This document shows positions 54,501-64,000 of a stretch of DNA of 64,000 nt, in pieces. The notes beneath the pieces were generated by a model that worked only from the letters and a program-made list of their open reading frames with translations, searched no databases and was not told the DNA's origin. Origin of the DNA: Erysipelotrichales bacterium. GTDB taxonomy: Bacteria; Bacillota_I; Bacilli_A; Erysipelotrichales; Erysipelotrichaceae. The translations under genes were made by a program, and so were the position numbers. The stretch covers positions 1 through 64,000 of the forward strand of contig CAJTJP010000006.1 in NCBI GenBank assembly GCA_910576855.1, written 5' to 3'. Position 1 is the stretch's first letter, and the number at the start of each line of letters is the position of its first letter.

Positions 54501-57037
54501 TTGACCGTTGCAAACACACTGACATTGGTATCCGTTGCCTTTACGGTTTTACTTGTGATTGCGATATTCGAGGTGCTGTTTTCATAGAACTTCAGTACCT
54601 CTGCCGGTGCCGTACCGACATTTACCGTTACCTTGATATCCTTACTGCTCCAATTATCACTTACAGTAATGGTAAAGGTATAACTATCGACTCCTAAATC
54701 AGCCTTTGATTTAATCACACCCGTTGAGGAATCAACCTCAAATACACTGCTGTCCTCTCCCGTTTTTAACGTATATTTATAAGTAACGGTGCTTTCACCC
54801 AATACATCGGGTGTTCCCAATATACCTTGTATCGTTCCGATGATTCCGCCTGTTTTGATATTAGGCTTATCAGTTGTAAAGGTCGGAACCGTAGAATCAC
54901 TTGAATTGCTGTCAGGTGTTACTTTAGCATCAACCTGTCGATAGATCATGATTTCCTTTTCCACAGTTGCAGAATTGTAATTATCCTTACCGGTGCTTGG
55001 ATCATCATCTGCAGATGCTTGAATCTTTACCTTGCCGTAAGCATTGTTCCCTTTATAGGTAACTGCACCTGTGTTTGCATTAATATCGATCAATGATATC
55101 GTACCGCCTGTTTTAGAATAGGTTATCTTGACCCCTGTATTCGGTGTTGCACTCGCTGTTTCATTCCAAGAGGTTGCCGCTTCTGTCATAGATTTTTTTG
55201 TTTCATTCGGATTCGTGAATGCTAATGTGATGTCGGCTTTGGATACTGTGATATGCACTGTCTCAGTTTCAACACTTCCGCTGACAGTATTATCACTGGA
55301 AGATACACTGAGTTTAAAATAATAATCTCCCGCATCTAAGCTTGTATTCTGATTCACTATGACTTTACCGTTAGAAATTGAAAATAGCTTATAATCATTT
55401 TCATGTCCTTGTACCGAAGCATCGCTAATCACAGAAGTTGTGAAATTTCCGTTATTATTACCGAGTGTATACGTTGCGACTGTATCGTTTTTATTAACAT
55501 TCTCACCATATACCAAGTCTGTTTTAGGAGTAACAGTAATTGATGGACCTTCAATTATTTCTAAAGGTTTTACATCACTGATTAAACTGGAAGTTGTCGG
55601 ATACTCACTTTCGTCATATACCTCATTAACCACCGCTATTTTATATAAGCCTACATCTAAATCTTTAGTATTAAACACATAATCACTATCTCCGTCTTTT
55701 GTATCGTTAAGCGGTTGATAGCCGACTAAATGATTGTTGTTATCAAATATTAAAGCCGATATCGTATGATTAACTCCCGAATTTGCATTTACATTAAGAT
55801 TTACGTTACCACCTTCAAGCACCTTAGCAACTTCTGTATTCTCACTACCTGTAATTGTGTTTAATCTCACCTTGATATCAGGATCGTGTATTCTTAATTT
55901 TAAAGAAGATCCACCTTGCTTATAGTAGGGTGCCTGCGGATTAATAATAAAAGTATCATTAACGATTGAGCGCTGTTCCTTATCAGAAGGCTTTGTAGGA
56001 ATTGAGAGACCGAAAACGACTTCTGATAAATCTAAGTGCATAAAGGGACGATAATGTATTTTATAACTAGTTGATAATAAATTGTTGGCATACTCCTCAT
56101 CAGTGACTATTTTATCACTTACACCACCGCTGGATTCTATTCCCTTCTCCACTCCATCAATCTCAACTCCTGCCGCTATTCTAAACTGAAAAGAATTAGG
56201 AGTCCCGCCCGCCGATGCATTCATCACTGTCGGTAATGTATAATATATTTCAGGAAATGCGTACATATAATCACTGAATTCTTGTGAATAAATCTGATTT
56301 GATTGACTAAGAACAGAGCTTAGACGAGGCGAAAACAAAACAAAGGCGTGGGAGCTTCGCGCTGTCTTTAATATAATTTTTGCCCCTTCCCCCCTCGTTT
56401 TGCCTTTCTTCCCTCCAATAACCTCTTCCGCATTAAGAAACTCCTCGGAGCTATTTGCGATGGCTCGAATAGCCGATAAATCTCTGGGCGCAAATAAGTC
56501 GGCCTTTGAGTTGGCTGATATATATTCATTAAAAGCGTTTTCTCGATTATATAATTCAGTAGCTGTATAATCAGATGAAATATATACATCGATATTGTTA
56601 GTACCTTGTGAAACTGTTGTAACAAAATGATTAAAAGAAGCTGTTTTTTTATCAAAAAAAGCTTCCGTTACTTCTTCATCACTCGCAGTCAACCAGCTTG
56701 ATATCGGATCTCTTACTTCATTTATCACATCTGTATTATTATAATCTGTATAATTCTCATCATATAAAAGTAATTGAAAAGAAAGAGGATTCCCTGTATA
56801 AGGGTTATTCCCGCCAATCATCACATGATCTCCGGCCTGCAAACCAAAATGATTTCCTGTAAGGGCAGTACCTTTATCGTCTTTAGGTGCCATATTCACT
56901 CTGCCTGTAACTGTTCCTCCTACATTATATTTATTAGTAGAGGCATTTAAATTATGATTGTCATTCTTAAAATACATATATGATATAGAAAGACTACTTA
57001 ATAAGCAAATAAATAAAATCATAGATTTTTTAAACAT
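51521..57037 (-). CDS. Giant calcium-repeat surface protein 3
   Basis: About 1,838 residues from ATG 57037 (AAAGG 9 nt upstream). Signal peptide at 1-33. The N-terminal ~450 residues are unlike giant proteins 1 and 2 and have no RCC1 repeats. Cadherin/Ig-like domains follow (about 500-1,100), then an MBG-type domain (EIEIVIDNKTKNKGEQNPAL), an Ig-like region, and a very long array of D-x-D-G-D-G-x-P-D-x-N calcium-binding repeats interrupted by tryptophan-containing spacers (EWKPNKNVDG type). The C terminus is GGAMTGDDTN, a hydrophobic segment and a basic end, the same arrangement as giants 1 and 2. ECF sigma copy 3 lies immediately upstream. Probable sortase-attached adhesin with a different head. 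Confidence 0.83.
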   Translation of the reverse strand: MFKKSMILFICLLSSLSISYMYFKNDNHNLNASTNKYNVGGTVTGRVNMAPKDDKGTALTGNHFGLQAGDHVMIGGNNPYTGNPLSFQLLLYDENYTDYNNTDVINEVRDPISSWLTASDEEVTEAFFDKKTASFNHFVTTVSQGTNNIDVYISSDYTATELYNRENAFNEYISANSKADLFAPRDLSAIRAIANSSEEFLNAEEVIGGKKGKTRGEGAKIILKTARSSHAFVLFSPRLSSVLSQSNQIYSQEFSDYMYAFPEIYYTLPTVMNASAGGTPNSFQFRIAAGVEIDGVEKGIESSGGVSDKIVTDEEYANNLLSTSYKIHYRPFMHLDLSEVVFGLSIPTKPSDKEQRSIVNDTFIINPQAPYYKQGGSSLKLRIHDPDIKVRLNTITGSENTEVAKVLEGGNVNLNVNANSGVNHTISALIFDNNNHLVGYQPLNDTKDGDSDYVFNTKDLDVGLYKIAVVNEVYDESEYPTTSSLISDVKPLEIIEGPSITVTPKTDLVYGENVNKNDTVATYTLGNNNGNFTTSVISDASVQGHENDYKLFSISNGKVIVNQNTSLDAGDYYFKLSVSSSDNTVSGSVETETVHITVSKADITLAFTNPNETKKSMTEAATSWNETASATPNTGVKITYSKTGGTISLIDINANTGAVTYKGNNAYGKVKIQASADDDPSTGKDNYNSATVEKEIMIYRQVDAKVTPDSNSSDSTVPTFTTDKPNIKTGGIIGTIQGILGTPDVLGESTVTYKYTLKTGEDSSVFEVDSSTGVIKSKADLGVDSYTFTITVSDNWSSKDIKVTVNVGTAPAEVLKFYENSTSNIAITSKTVKATDTNVSVFATVKGSTNTNPVTYKIKDGSANVITINSDNGSVVIKGVGTVIIVAEKQGVSGQANASAELTFTVTSGEQEFIYTDSGGNELPKLNDKYKAYEEVYGKNKTFQLYTAGNPTGSTVTYRLKAGSPNDVISVDSNGLVHILNASLNTQMGKVIVEATSHDPSGNYSDKTIELPINIKKADQTISFADVTYAVNGKGKVTPVINEQDISSNDGGVTVNDTDYYITIDSSISTSIAWTNNGVDIEYNYTGNGIDIPLHVEKVGNRNYNKAEANGSMHIMGPDENTLAINRPGKIVYGDHFTIKSLQDDSSSTNVKYTFEVDNTTYVSSPTVSGNKAEFDAIRYSGSTSISIKVTRTADGETTLSKTVTIQVLPKEIEIVIDNKTKNKGEQNPALTYRDFRNDLVSWNGVQDVIQENDIKLSTTAKTDSGAGAYPITGDSNFLNKTYPNYSFKFKDGTLTINEDNIQDDWYHLELDDGKNTIYKGEWTNKDVNIISDHNEYVNMSLDQSTWKPSYVTVTKEGETNQSFWMKKDNGTITKAKKEIIRIDKTAPRVKSIKGKDTTNKLQNIMNQLSLKVFFRPGTSFEIITDDSKDVLKVSGTKEIAYKVFKLEKRTRAGEELVKEGTLKVTNEKASIVISDSAGVYKLCVIPTDHAGNTNTESCHEIEIKKIDVDVDDDGKPDFNDPDGDGCPDLNIKWKDPETDEWIVINGDRDGDGIPDLNIDSDGDGKADLNVDTDGDGKPDLNLVILKKNDWKPTICVNYNPDKGIYEEYCTGTNVKAVINVDTDGDGIPDINIDNVGDFKAHINISKDGINPIINITTIHEWVPKNDYKSNKFIYDSIGKNDVKPELNIDTDGDGRPDINIDLDGDGIPDLNIDWDGDWIPDTQIDSDGDGKPDVNIDTDGNGIPDENIVDIKEWKPNKNVDGDFPYDTMDFSEPDAEDNDKSNKGDDTDVKGNYYPGKDVGGAMTGDDTNCWYLWSVMISFAVLCVSAYRYKKSNQM

Positions 57038-57043
57038 AAACAA

Positions 57044-57190
57044 TCACCTTTCCTTCACCCGTTAAATTCGTATTATGAATAAATTCCAATATTTGGAATC
57101 ATAGCTTCTAAACGAAAAAATCCCCGATTACACCTTGTAGACAAGATGAAATCAGAGTCAGTTCGATTTTTTTAAAGAATACTGAAATTT
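57044..57190. other. Sigma 3 / giant 3 intergenic region
   Basis: Holds an imperfect palindrome ATTCCAATATTTGGAAT and, on the minus strand, TACAAGGTGT (57139-57130), similar to a string before giant protein 2. It may contain a sigma-specific promoter. Confidence 0.3.
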
Positions 57191-58231
57191 TTATAATAAA
57201 TTAAGATAAACTGCTTCCCACCCTATCTCTTGAAGTCTGTGATAATAAGAACCGTTACTTGCCTTTAAAGCATCATATAAAGGCTTAATATGATAAAGTT
57301 CCTGTTTGTTCATCGCCTGTAACTCAACCTCACAATGAGCAAAAACAAGCAACGAGTAATATACCTGATACGGTGTATAATACATCACACCGTCAAGCTC
57401 TATCGGCTCAAACACCTGTTCATTCTCTAAATAGCGCATTGTAGTGTTATCCTGATTCAAATAAGACAGTACTCCTCCCGTACCTGCAGCTAAAACAACA
57501 AGCGATAAAGCGGCAATAGCTGCTCCCTGTAACATATTCCCTGTAAAAAGCTGCTTCATCCAATTCAGAAAGCCTTTTGATGAAGCTTTTTTTATTCCGC
57601 TGTCTGCCGCAGCATACAATGCACCTGTCAATATACCCGGTGTAATCTCTTTGAAATCAAGCTCTATTCCTTCTCTTTTTTCATATTCAACGATTTTTTT
57701 CTTTAACAGATTACGAGCTGCATATAAGCGTGATTTCACTGTACCAATCGGCAAAGCAAGAATCTCTGAAACCTCCTCCATGCTTAATTCCTGATAATAG
57801 GTAAGCTTTAAAAGCGTGCGGTATTTTTCCGGCAATTCATCAATCAAGCCGTTTAATACATCGATATCATTTTGTCTGTGATGTGCTTCCTTAGGCATCA
57901 GATATTCACGATATTCAGCTTCATTGTTTAATATACTGCTTGTATCGGGATCAACGAGTACATCCTTTCTTTTCGCAAATAAGTTATAGCATTTATTCAC
58001 GATTATGCGATGCAGCCATACATCGAATGTATCGGGATCCTTTAACTGATCGATTGAGCGACTTACTTGAATAAAGGTCTGCTGCGCTATTTCTTTAGCG
58101 TCATCATCATTTTTACATAAGCGATAGGCTGTATAGTATACAGAGCGATAAAGCTGCTGAAACAACAGATTAAAAGCTTCTTCATCTTTCGCCTGTACTT
58201 TTCGTATTAATGATGGATCGGTCTTATTCAT
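57191..58231 (-). CDS. ECF sigma factor with C-terminal membrane and outside domain, copy 3
   Basis: 346 residues, AGGAG 7 nt before ATG. Sigma-2 (about 7-78, DDDAKEIAQQTFIQV) and sigma-4 (125-180, LPIGTVKSRLYAARNLLKK) are intact. The membrane segment is at about 233-257 (GAAIAALSLVVLAAGTGGVL). The last 60 residues (QVYYSLLVFAHCEVEL ... GSYYHRLQEIGW) match the outside domain of the other two sigma factors. It precedes giant protein 3. Three independent occurrences of the same pair make a functional link very likely; the sensing mechanism is inferred. Confidence 0.8.
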   Translation of the reverse strand: MNKTDPSLIRKVQAKDEEAFNLLFQQLYRSVYYTAYRLCKNDDDAKEIAQQTFIQVSRSIDQLKDPDTFDVWLHRIIVNKCYNLFAKRKDVLVDPDTSSILNNEAEYREYLMPKEAHHRQNDIDVLNGLIDELPEKYRTLLKLTYYQELSMEEVSEILALPIGTVKSRLYAARNLLKKKIVEYEKREGIELDFKEITPGILTGALYAAADSGIKKASSKGFLNWMKQLFTGNMLQGAAIAALSLVVLAAGTGGVLSYLNQDNTTMRYLENEQVFEPIELDGVMYYTPYQVYYSLLVFAHCEVELQAMNKQELYHIKPLYDALKASNGSYYHRLQEIGWEAVYLNLL

Positions 58232-58249
58232 AAAATCACTCCTGTATTA

Positions 58250-58278
58250 AGGATACAAATAAGTGAGGGATTTGTCAA
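58250..58278 (-). promoter_or_regulatory. Sigma-A promoter of ECF sigma copy 3
   Basis: TTGACA (58278-58273), 17 bp, TATCCT (58255-58250), minus strand. Confidence 0.65.
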
Positions 58279-58982
58279 TTAAATTTATATAAAATGTAAA
58301 AAAATAGATGAGAAAGAAGTAAAAACTCAGTCTATTGTAGTGAATATTGCTTAATATATAGTGTGTATTCTAAACTATAATTGATTATGAAAAATTATGC
58401 AAAATAGTGGGGAGAAAGGGCGAGGTAAATTGCCGAAATATCAAACTGCGTGAATTTGATGTAAAAATTAAAGCGGATATGATAGAGGAGAAGGGGAATT
58501 GCGATCAGGGCTTGAGCCGATGCTTTTGCAAGAGGCAGTAAGACTAGGAACTGCGGTATCGCAACGCATCCGGTACAGGGAAGCGCGGAACAGTGAAAAT
58601 GGGGAGAGGATAAACGATTGATTGAGGGGAACGGGTATGGTAGGTTGCTGCAGCGATGGATTGCTTGGGGAACCACCCTCATGCTTCGTTTCAGAGGCAT
58701 AGGGAGTGATTTAAACAGACACCAAACTTCTTATTGGTTGAGTGTTATTGTGCGTTCTGCGCCTTTATTTATCGTTGTTTTGGGTCTGTCGTAGGATTTT
58801 TCAAAGGTACTGAATTACGAGGGCAGTATTAATTATCGTTTAATTATGTACAAAAATGTTATTTTAGGTGATTGCTGTAAATCTATATCTATTATCCAAG
58901 CGCTATGTTATAATTGAATCAGTTGAAGGAAGCGGTTTAGGGGCTTCTGATTTTGTTAAGTATAACGGTGGGGAGTGAATGA
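58279..58982. other. Unexplained intergenic region with a G-rich segment
   Basis: The segment 58410-58710 is richer in G and purines than its AT-rich surroundings and contains hairpins such as CCCTCATGC/GGCATAGGG near 58675-58705. No convincing ORF is present on either strand; the 101-codon minus frame has no ribosome-binding site. It may be a decayed gene or an unknown RNA. Confidence 0.35.
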
Positions 58983-60029
58983 ATGAAAAATAATTTAGAG
59001 GTCGCAGATGCGATTGAAACCAATGATTTGAATAAAGCGTATGATGAATATTGTAAGAAAATATTGAGTAATAAACAGATACTGGCACGCATCATGAAGG
59101 AATGTGTAGCTGAGTATCGAGATATTCCGGTAGAGGAGATTCCTTCTTATATTGAAAATGATCCCCGATTGGATGTGTCAGTTGAGGATGAAACGGATAA
59201 AATCCAAGGTCGTAATATCGAGGATCAATCTGTTCACGGCGCAGAGATCAAATACGATATCTTGTTTGATGCGAAGCTGCCGAACTCTGATGAAAATGAA
59301 AGAATCGGATTGTTTATCAATATAGAAGCACAAAACAGTAATAATAACGGATATCCGCTGACAAGCAGGGCAGTCTATTATTGCAGCAGATTATTAGCAA
59401 AACAGAAAAACATGCAGGGCGGTTTTCAAAATTCAGAGTTTCAGAATCTTAAGAAGGTGTATTCAATTTGGATCGTAATGAACCCAAGTAAAGCGATGGA
59501 AGGCGTATTCAATGAATACACGATCAATGAAAGATGCTTGAGAAAGAAGTATCATATCCCGAAAACAGATTATGATAAGCTATCGATTGTGATGATTTAT
59601 CTGAATAAGGAATATGATATCAATGATGATAAGCATGATTTAACGGAAATGTTGTATATCCTGTTTCAAGCAAACATGCCGGCAGAGGATAAAAAATATC
59701 AATTAAGTGAAAACTATGGTATAATGATGACAAGAGCGATAGACAGGGAGGTTGATGATGTGTGTGATTTATCAAAAGGCGTCAGAGAGAAAGGACGTGC
59801 TGAAGGGCTTGCGGAAGGAATAGAAAAAGGACTTGCCGAAGGACTCGAAAAGGGACATGCGGAAGGTCTTTCGGAAGGACAAATCCAAATGGCAAGCAGC
59901 ATAGTAATCAGCCTTATGAAAACAACGAATAAAAGCATGAGCGAAGTTCTGGACATGGCTGATGTTGATAAAACCATTCGTCCCGAGGTAGAAAAAGCTG
60001 TAAAAGCTATGATGCAATCTAACAGATAA
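58983..60029 (+). CDS. PD-(D/E)XK nuclease family protein with EG-rich repeat tail
   Basis: 348 residues, ATG at 58983 after GGGGAG. The first ~270 residues are nearly identical to the gene at 50290-51255, including the core EIKYDILFDAK ... FINIEAQN. The tail contains repeats of the type E-G-L-A-E-G-x-E-K-G (about 275-300), then the helical KSMSEVLDMADVDKTIRPE end. E-G repeats of this kind are common in this family and may set protein length or contacts. Probably active as DNase/recombination-related protein, function in host unknown. It shares its terminator stem with both orphan 3' ends in the window. Confidence 0.75.
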   Translation: MKNNLEVADAIETNDLNKAYDEYCKKILSNKQILARIMKECVAEYRDIPVEEIPSYIENDPRLDVSVEDETDKIQGRNIEDQSVHGAEIKYDILFDAKLPNSDENERIGLFINIEAQNSNNNGYPLTSRAVYYCSRLLAKQKNMQGGFQNSEFQNLKKVYSIWIVMNPSKAMEGVFNEYTINERCLRKKYHIPKTDYDKLSIVMIYLNKEYDINDDKHDLTEMLYILFQANMPAEDKKYQLSENYGIMMTRAIDREVDDVCDLSKGVREKGRAEGLAEGIEKGLAEGLEKGHAEGLSEGQIQMASSIVISLMKTTNKSMSEVLDMADVDKTIRPEVEKAVKAMMQSNR

Positions 60030-60049
60030 AAACGAGGCAACTCGTTTTT
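60028..60049 (+). terminator. Terminator of the EG-tail nuclease gene
   Basis: AAAAACGAG-GCAA-CTCGTTTTT; overlaps the stop codon. Confidence 0.85.
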
Positions 60050-60106
60050 TCTTTTGCCAATATATTCCAACAAGGCGATCCTATCACTTCAAATCACCCA
60101 AATACC

Positions 60107-60131
60107 AAAAAAAAGAGTGCCGAAGCACTCT
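60107..60131 (-). terminator. Terminator of the str operon
   Basis: AGAGTGC-CGAA-GCACTCT (60114-60131) with seven A at 60107-60113, a T-run on the minus strand. Confidence 0.9.
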
Positions 60132-60144
60132 TTCATATCATTTC

Positions 60145-61329
60145 TTATTTAATGACTTCAGTTACGTTACCGGAACCAACTGTACGTCCACCCTCACGGA
60201 TAGAGAACTTAGTGTTGTTTTCGATAGCGATCGGAGCAATCAATTCAACAGTCATTTCTACGTTGTCGCCCGGCATAACCATGTCAGTGCCTTCCGGCAA
60301 AGTGATAACGCCTGTAACGTCAGTTGTACGGAAGTAGAACTGAGGACGGTAGTTAGAAACGAACGGTGTATGACGTCCGCCTTCTTCTTTAGTCAAGATA
60401 TAAACCTGAGCTTTGAAGTTTGTGTGCGGATTAACAGAACCCGGTTTTGCAAGTACCTGTCCACGCTGAATTTCATCACGGTTGATACCACGTAACAATG
60501 CACCAATGTTATCGCCGGCCTGTGCTACGTCTAATTGTTTACGGAACATTTCCAATCCGGTAATAACAGTCTTGCGAGTTTCGTGAATACCTACGATTTC
60601 AACTTCCTCACTCAACTTAACTTCACCACGCTCAACACGGCCTGTCGCAACAGTACCACGTCCTGTGATAGTCATAACGTCTTCTACAGACATCAAGAAA
60701 GGTTTGTCAGTTTCACGAACCGGATCAGGTACGAATTCGTCTACAGCTGCCATTAACTCTTGGATAGCGCCTACATAGTTTGCATCGCCTTCCAATGCTT
60801 TTAATGCAGAACCGCGGATAACCGGAGCGTTGTCTCCGTCAAATCCGTACTCGCTTAATAATTCACGAACTTCCATTTCAACAAGGTCAACCAATTCTTC
60901 ATCATCAACCATGTCGCATTTGTTCAAGAATACAACGATGTAAGGTACACCTACCTGACGAGCAAGCAAGATGTGCTCACGAGTCTGAGGCATAGGACCG
61001 TCAGATGCAGCAACAACTAAGATTGCACCATCCATCTGAGCAGCACCGGTGATCATGTTCTTAACGTAGTCAGCATGTCCCGGGCAGTCTACGTGAGCAT
61101 AGTGACGATTAGCAGTCTGATACTCAACGTGTGCAGTATTGATTGTAATACCACGTTCTTTTTCTTCAGGAGCACCGTCAATCTGATCATATGCAGTTGC
61201 CTGTGCCATACCGTCTTTTGCAAGTACGTTTGTGATCGCAGCAGTTAAAGTAGTTTTACCGTGATCGACGTGTCCGATAGTTCCAATATTCACATGGGTT
61301 TTGGAACGGTCAAATTTTTCTTTAGCCAT
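60145..61329 (-). CDS. tuf: Elongation factor Tu
   Basis: 394 residues. GTP-binding motifs [22 protein letters not shown] and NKCDMVDD are present; domains 2 and 3 are complete, ending [10 protein letters not shown]. Delivers aminoacyl-tRNA to the ribosome. Last gene of rpsG-fusA-tuf; the 72-nt gap to fusA contains only the ribosome-binding site region. Confidence 0.98.
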   Translation of the reverse strand: MAKEKFDRSKTHVNIGTIGHVDHGKTTLTAAITNVLAKDGMAQATAYDQIDGAPEEKERGITINTAHVEYQTANRHYAHVDCPGHADYVKNMITGAAQMDGAILVVAASDGPMPQTREHILLARQVGVPYIVVFLNKCDMVDDEELVDLVEMEVRELLSEYGFDGDNAPVIRGSALKALEGDANYVGAIQELMAAVDEFVPDPVRETDKPFLMSVEDVMTITGRGTVATGRVERGEVKLSEEVEIVGIHETRKTVITGLEMFRKQLDVAQAGDNIGALLRGINRDEIQRGQVLAKPGSVNPHTNFKAQVYILTKEEGGRHTPFVSNYRPQFYFRTTDVTGVITLPEGTDMVMPGDNVEMTVELIAPIAIENNTKFSIREGGRTVGSGNVTEVIK

Positions 61330-61401
61330 TTTTAAAATGTCCTCCTTAGTTTATTTCATTCTCAGATATATTTTAATTCAAACGCTTCATAAAAGCAACA
61401 A

Positions 61402-63480
61402 TTAATTGTCAGAACTGTTGTTTTTAATGATCTTTTCCGCAATACTCTTAGGTACTTCGGCATAATGGTCGAATTTCATCGAGTAGTTACCGCGGCCCTG
61501 CGTAAAGCTGCGCAGATCGGTAACGTATCCGAACATTTCGGAAAGCGGAATCATAGACTTAACGATAATCGCATTTCCTCGCTCTTCCTGATCCGTAATG
61601 CTTCCGCGTCTTGAGCTTACATCACCCATTACAGAACCTAAGTATTCCTGCGGTGCTGTAACTTCAACTTCCATGATCGGTTCAAGGATTACCGGTTTAC
61701 ATTTCTTACCGGCTTCCTTCAATGCCATAGAAGCTGCGATTTTGTATGCCATTTCGGATGAATCGACATCATGGTAGGAACCGTCAAATAAGGTTGCCTT
61801 AATATCGATAACAGGATAACCTGCGACCATACCGCGATCTAATGCATCTTCCAAACCTTCCTGAGTCGGTTTGATGTATTCACGAGGTACGCTTCCGCCG
61901 ACTGTCGCATCAACGAATTCAAAGCCTTTACCTTCTTCATTCGGTTCAAACTTGATCCAAACGTGTCCATACTGACCGCGACCGCCTGACTGCTTGATGT
62001 ATTTTCCTTCACAATCGGCAGTTGCGCGAATTGTTTCACGGTAAGCAACCTGCGGCTGTCCGACATTAGCTTCTACCTTAAATTCACGACGCAAACGATC
62101 GACGATGATGTCAAGGTGCAGCTCACCGACACCGGCGATGATCGTCTGACCTGTTTCCTGATCAGTATATGTTTTGAATGTAGGATCTTCCTCAGCCAAT
62201 TTAGACAACGCAAGACCCATCTTATCCTGGTCAGCCTTTGTTTTCGGCTCTAATGACATACGGATCACTGGTTCAGGGAATACCATGGATTCCAAGATAA
62301 CCTGTGAATTTTCATCACACAGCGTATCTCCGGTTCCGGTATCCTTCAAACCTACGGCTGCCGCAATGTCACCGGCATAAACCATTTCGATTTCCTTACG
62401 AGCATTCGCATGCATCTGCACGATACGTCCGAAACGCTCTTTTTTACCCTTAGTAGAGTTATATACATAGCTTCCTGCTTTCGCTGTACCTGAGTACACA
62501 CGGAAGTAAGCAAGCTTTCCGACAAACGGATCGGTTGCGATCTTAAATGCCAATGCGGAGAACGGTTCCTCATCGCTTGAATTACGAACGATTTCGTTTC
62601 CGTCCATATCGGTACCCTTAATCGCAGGTACATCTAACGGTGAAGGCAGATAATCGATAACTGCATCAAGCACCATCTGTACACCCTTGTTTTTATATGC
62701 AGAACCACATAATACCGGGAAGAAATCACCGGCGCAGACTGCTTTACGAAGTACTTTTTTGATCATCGGTACATCAGGCTCTTCACCCTCTAATACCATC
62801 ATCATGAAGTCTTCATCATAATCTGCAAGGTATTCCAACAGTTTTGCACGATATTCTTCGCACAGATCCTTCAAATCTTCAGGAACCTCTGTTTCTTGAA
62901 TTTCCGTACCTAAATCATTGGTGTAAATTTCAGCCTTACGCTCAATGATATCAACGATACCGGTAAATGTGCTTTCCGCACCGATCGGTAATTGGATCGG
63001 GCATGATTTTGCGCCTAAACGATCAACGATCGTACCGCAGGACATCAAGAAATCAGCTCCTGTCGCATCCATCTTATTACAGAATACGATACGAGGCACC
63101 CCATAGGTAGTTGCCTGACGCCAAACTGTTTCTGTCTGCGGCTCAACGCCTGCTTTCGCATCAAGTACGGTTACCGCACCGTCAAGTACACGCAGTGAAC
63201 GCTCTACCTCAACGGTAAAGTCCACATGACCCGGAGTATCGATAATGTTGATACGATGTTCTTTCCACTGTGCAGTGGTTGCGGCAGAAGTGATAGTAAT
63301 ACCACGCTCCTGCTCCTGTGCCATCCAGTCCATCGTAGAAGCTCCGTCATGAGTTTCACCGATTTTATGGTTGACACCGGTATAATACAGAATACGCTCT
63401 GTAGTTGTTGTTTTTCCGGCATCGATGTGAGCCATGATACCAATATTACGAGTTTTTTCTAATGAAAATGCGCGTCCCAT
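61402..63480 (-). CDS. fusA: Elongation factor G
   Basis: 692 residues. G1 [20 protein letters not shown]3 [13 protein letters not shown]4 NKMDATGAD; domains IV and V intact ([31 protein letters not shown]). Catalyses ribosome translocation. It lies 17 nt after rpsG and upstream of tuf, the standard str operon order. Confidence 0.98.
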   Translation of the reverse strand: MGRAFSLEKTRNIGIMAHIDAGKTTTTERILYYTGVNHKIGETHDGASTMDWMAQEQERGITITSAATTAQWKEHRINIIDTPGHVDFTVEVERSLRVLDGAVTVLDAKAGVEPQTETVWRQATTYGVPRIVFCNKMDATGADFLMSCGTIVDRLGAKSCPIQLPIGAESTFTGIVDIIERKAEIYTNDLGTEIQETEVPEDLKDLCEEYRAKLLEYLADYDEDFMMMVLEGEEPDVPMIKKVLRKAVCAGDFFPVLCGSAYKNKGVQMVLDAVIDYLPSPLDVPAIKGTDMDGNEIVRNSSDEEPFSALAFKIATDPFVGKLAYFRVYSGTAKAGSYVYNSTKGKKERFGRIVQMHANARKEIEMVYAGDIAAAVGLKDTGTGDTLCDENSQVILESMVFPEPVIRMSLEPKTKADQDKMGLALSKLAEEDPTFKTYTDQETGQTIIAGVGELHLDIIVDRLRREFKVEANVGQPQVAYRETIRATADCEGKYIKQSGGRGQYGHVWIKFEPNEEGKGFEFVDATVGGSVPREYIKPTQEGLEDALDRGMVAGYPVIDIKATLFDGSYHDVDSSEMAYKIAASMALKEAGKKCKPVILEPIMEVEVTAPQEYLGSVMGDVSSRRGSITDQEERGNAIIVKSMIPLSEMFGYVTDLRSFTQGRGNYSMKFDHYAEVPKSIAEKIIKNNSSDN

Positions 63481-63497
63481 TTTTCATGACTCCCTTC

Positions 63498-63968
63498 TTA
63501 CCAGCGATAGTGAGCAAATGCTTTATTTGCTTCTGCCATTTTGTGAGTATCCTCACGTTTTTTCACAGATGCTCCGCTTCCGTTAGCGGCATCCATAATT
63601 TCAGCGGCAAGGCGCTGTTCCATTGTTTTTTCATTGCGCAGACGAGCGTAATTTACGATCCAGCGCAGACCCAATGTCAAACGTCTTTCCTGAGATACTT
63701 CAACCGGTACCTGATAGTTGGCACCTCCGACACGACGAACCTTAAGTTCAAGCATCGGCATAACATTTTCTAACGCCTGCTCAAATACTTCCATCGGCTT
63801 GCGTCCTGTTTTTACTTCGATAATATCAAACGCATTGTACAGAATCTTCTGTGCAACTCCTCTTTTTCCATCAATCATGATTTTATTGATTAAACGAGTA
63901 ACCAATTTGGAGTTATAAATCGGATCGACTAATACATCGCGTTTGGCTATATGTCCTTTTCTGGGCAT
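63498..63968 (-). CDS. rpsG: 30S ribosomal protein S7
   Basis: 156 residues, complete. [16 protein letters not shown] start, [16 protein letters not shown] motif, and the end [14 protein letters not shown] are typical. Primary 16S rRNA-binding protein of the 30S head. rpsL should lie just beyond the right edge of the window. Confidence 0.98.
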   Translation of the reverse strand: MPRKGHIAKRDVLVDPIYNSKLVTRLINKIMIDGKRGVAQKILYNAFDIIEVKTGRKPMEVFEQALENVMPMLELKVRRVGGANYQVPVEVSQERRLTLGLRWIVNYARLRNEKTMEQRLAAEIMDAANGSGASVKKREDTHKMAEANKAFAHYRW

Positions 63969-64000
63969 GTGTATCCTCCTTTCATCATTGATGGCTATTT

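Noticed and set aside
58395-58700. 101-codon minus-strand ORF upstream of the EG-tail nuclease gene
   Set aside because: No ribosome-binding site, atypical composition, no recognisable domain.

Overview
The window is low-GC Gram-positive (Bacillota) DNA. It carries Shine-Dalgarno-led genes, sigma-A type promoters (TTGACA/TTTACA, 17 bp spacers, TATAAT), a str operon (rpsG-fusA-tuf), rplM-rpsI and an rsmG-noc-parA-parB block. A gut or oral Erysipelotrichia-like host is my guess from the mix of giant surface adhesins, type I pullulanase and PD-(D/E)XK nuclease paralogues; no 16S or taxon marker is present to prove it.

Layout. 1-660: 3' end of a group II intron sitting inside a Cna_B-type adhesin gene. 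0.9-3.3 kb: a TPR regulator of RNPP (Rgg/PlcR) type with a 43-aa exported peptide gene too short for routine gene calling, followed by a structured, terminated RNA. 4-7.3 kb: two small HTH paralogues around an AbiF/Abi_2 protein preceded by its own promoter and a compact structured leader RNA. 7.5-22.5 kb: two giant surface proteins, each preceded by an ECF sigma factor that has a transmembrane segment and a C-terminal outside domain; between them lie three tandem ~600-bp units, each a convergent small RNA / small protein pair. 22.8-30.7 kb: tRNA-Ile and tRNA-Ala, two duplicated lipoproteins, and a thioester-domain adhesin whose 3' end nearly matches the intron-split gene at position 1. 30.8-34 kb: parB, parA, noc, rsmG. 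35-37.3 kb: metA and metY (homoserine acetylation and sulfhydrylation). 38-45.5 kb: a defence island with a complete Wadjet system (jetABCD) and a Fic protein. 45.9-49.8 kb: rplM-rpsI, a small conserved protein and pullulanase. 50-60 kb: PD-(D/E)XK nuclease genes plus an orphan 3' end, flanking a third sigma / giant surface protein pair. 60-64 kb: tuf, fusA, rpsG.

How the parts fit. The strongest new-looking signals are (1) the three tandem sRNA/small-ORF units, in which the sRNA loop, its target inside the ORF, and a 3' pairing partner of that target all change together from unit to unit, as expected for cognate-specific antisense regulation (type I toxin-antitoxin-like, par/fst-like architecture); (2) the sigma / giant adhesin module present three times, with sigma factors that look membrane-tethered; (3) the RNPP regulator plus secreted peptide pair; and (4) the AbiF-like HEPN protein with a leader RNA. 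Starts were moved from the longest reading frame to a better ribosome-binding site in many genes; this is stated where it applies. No database or folding search was run; family names come from recognisable motifs.
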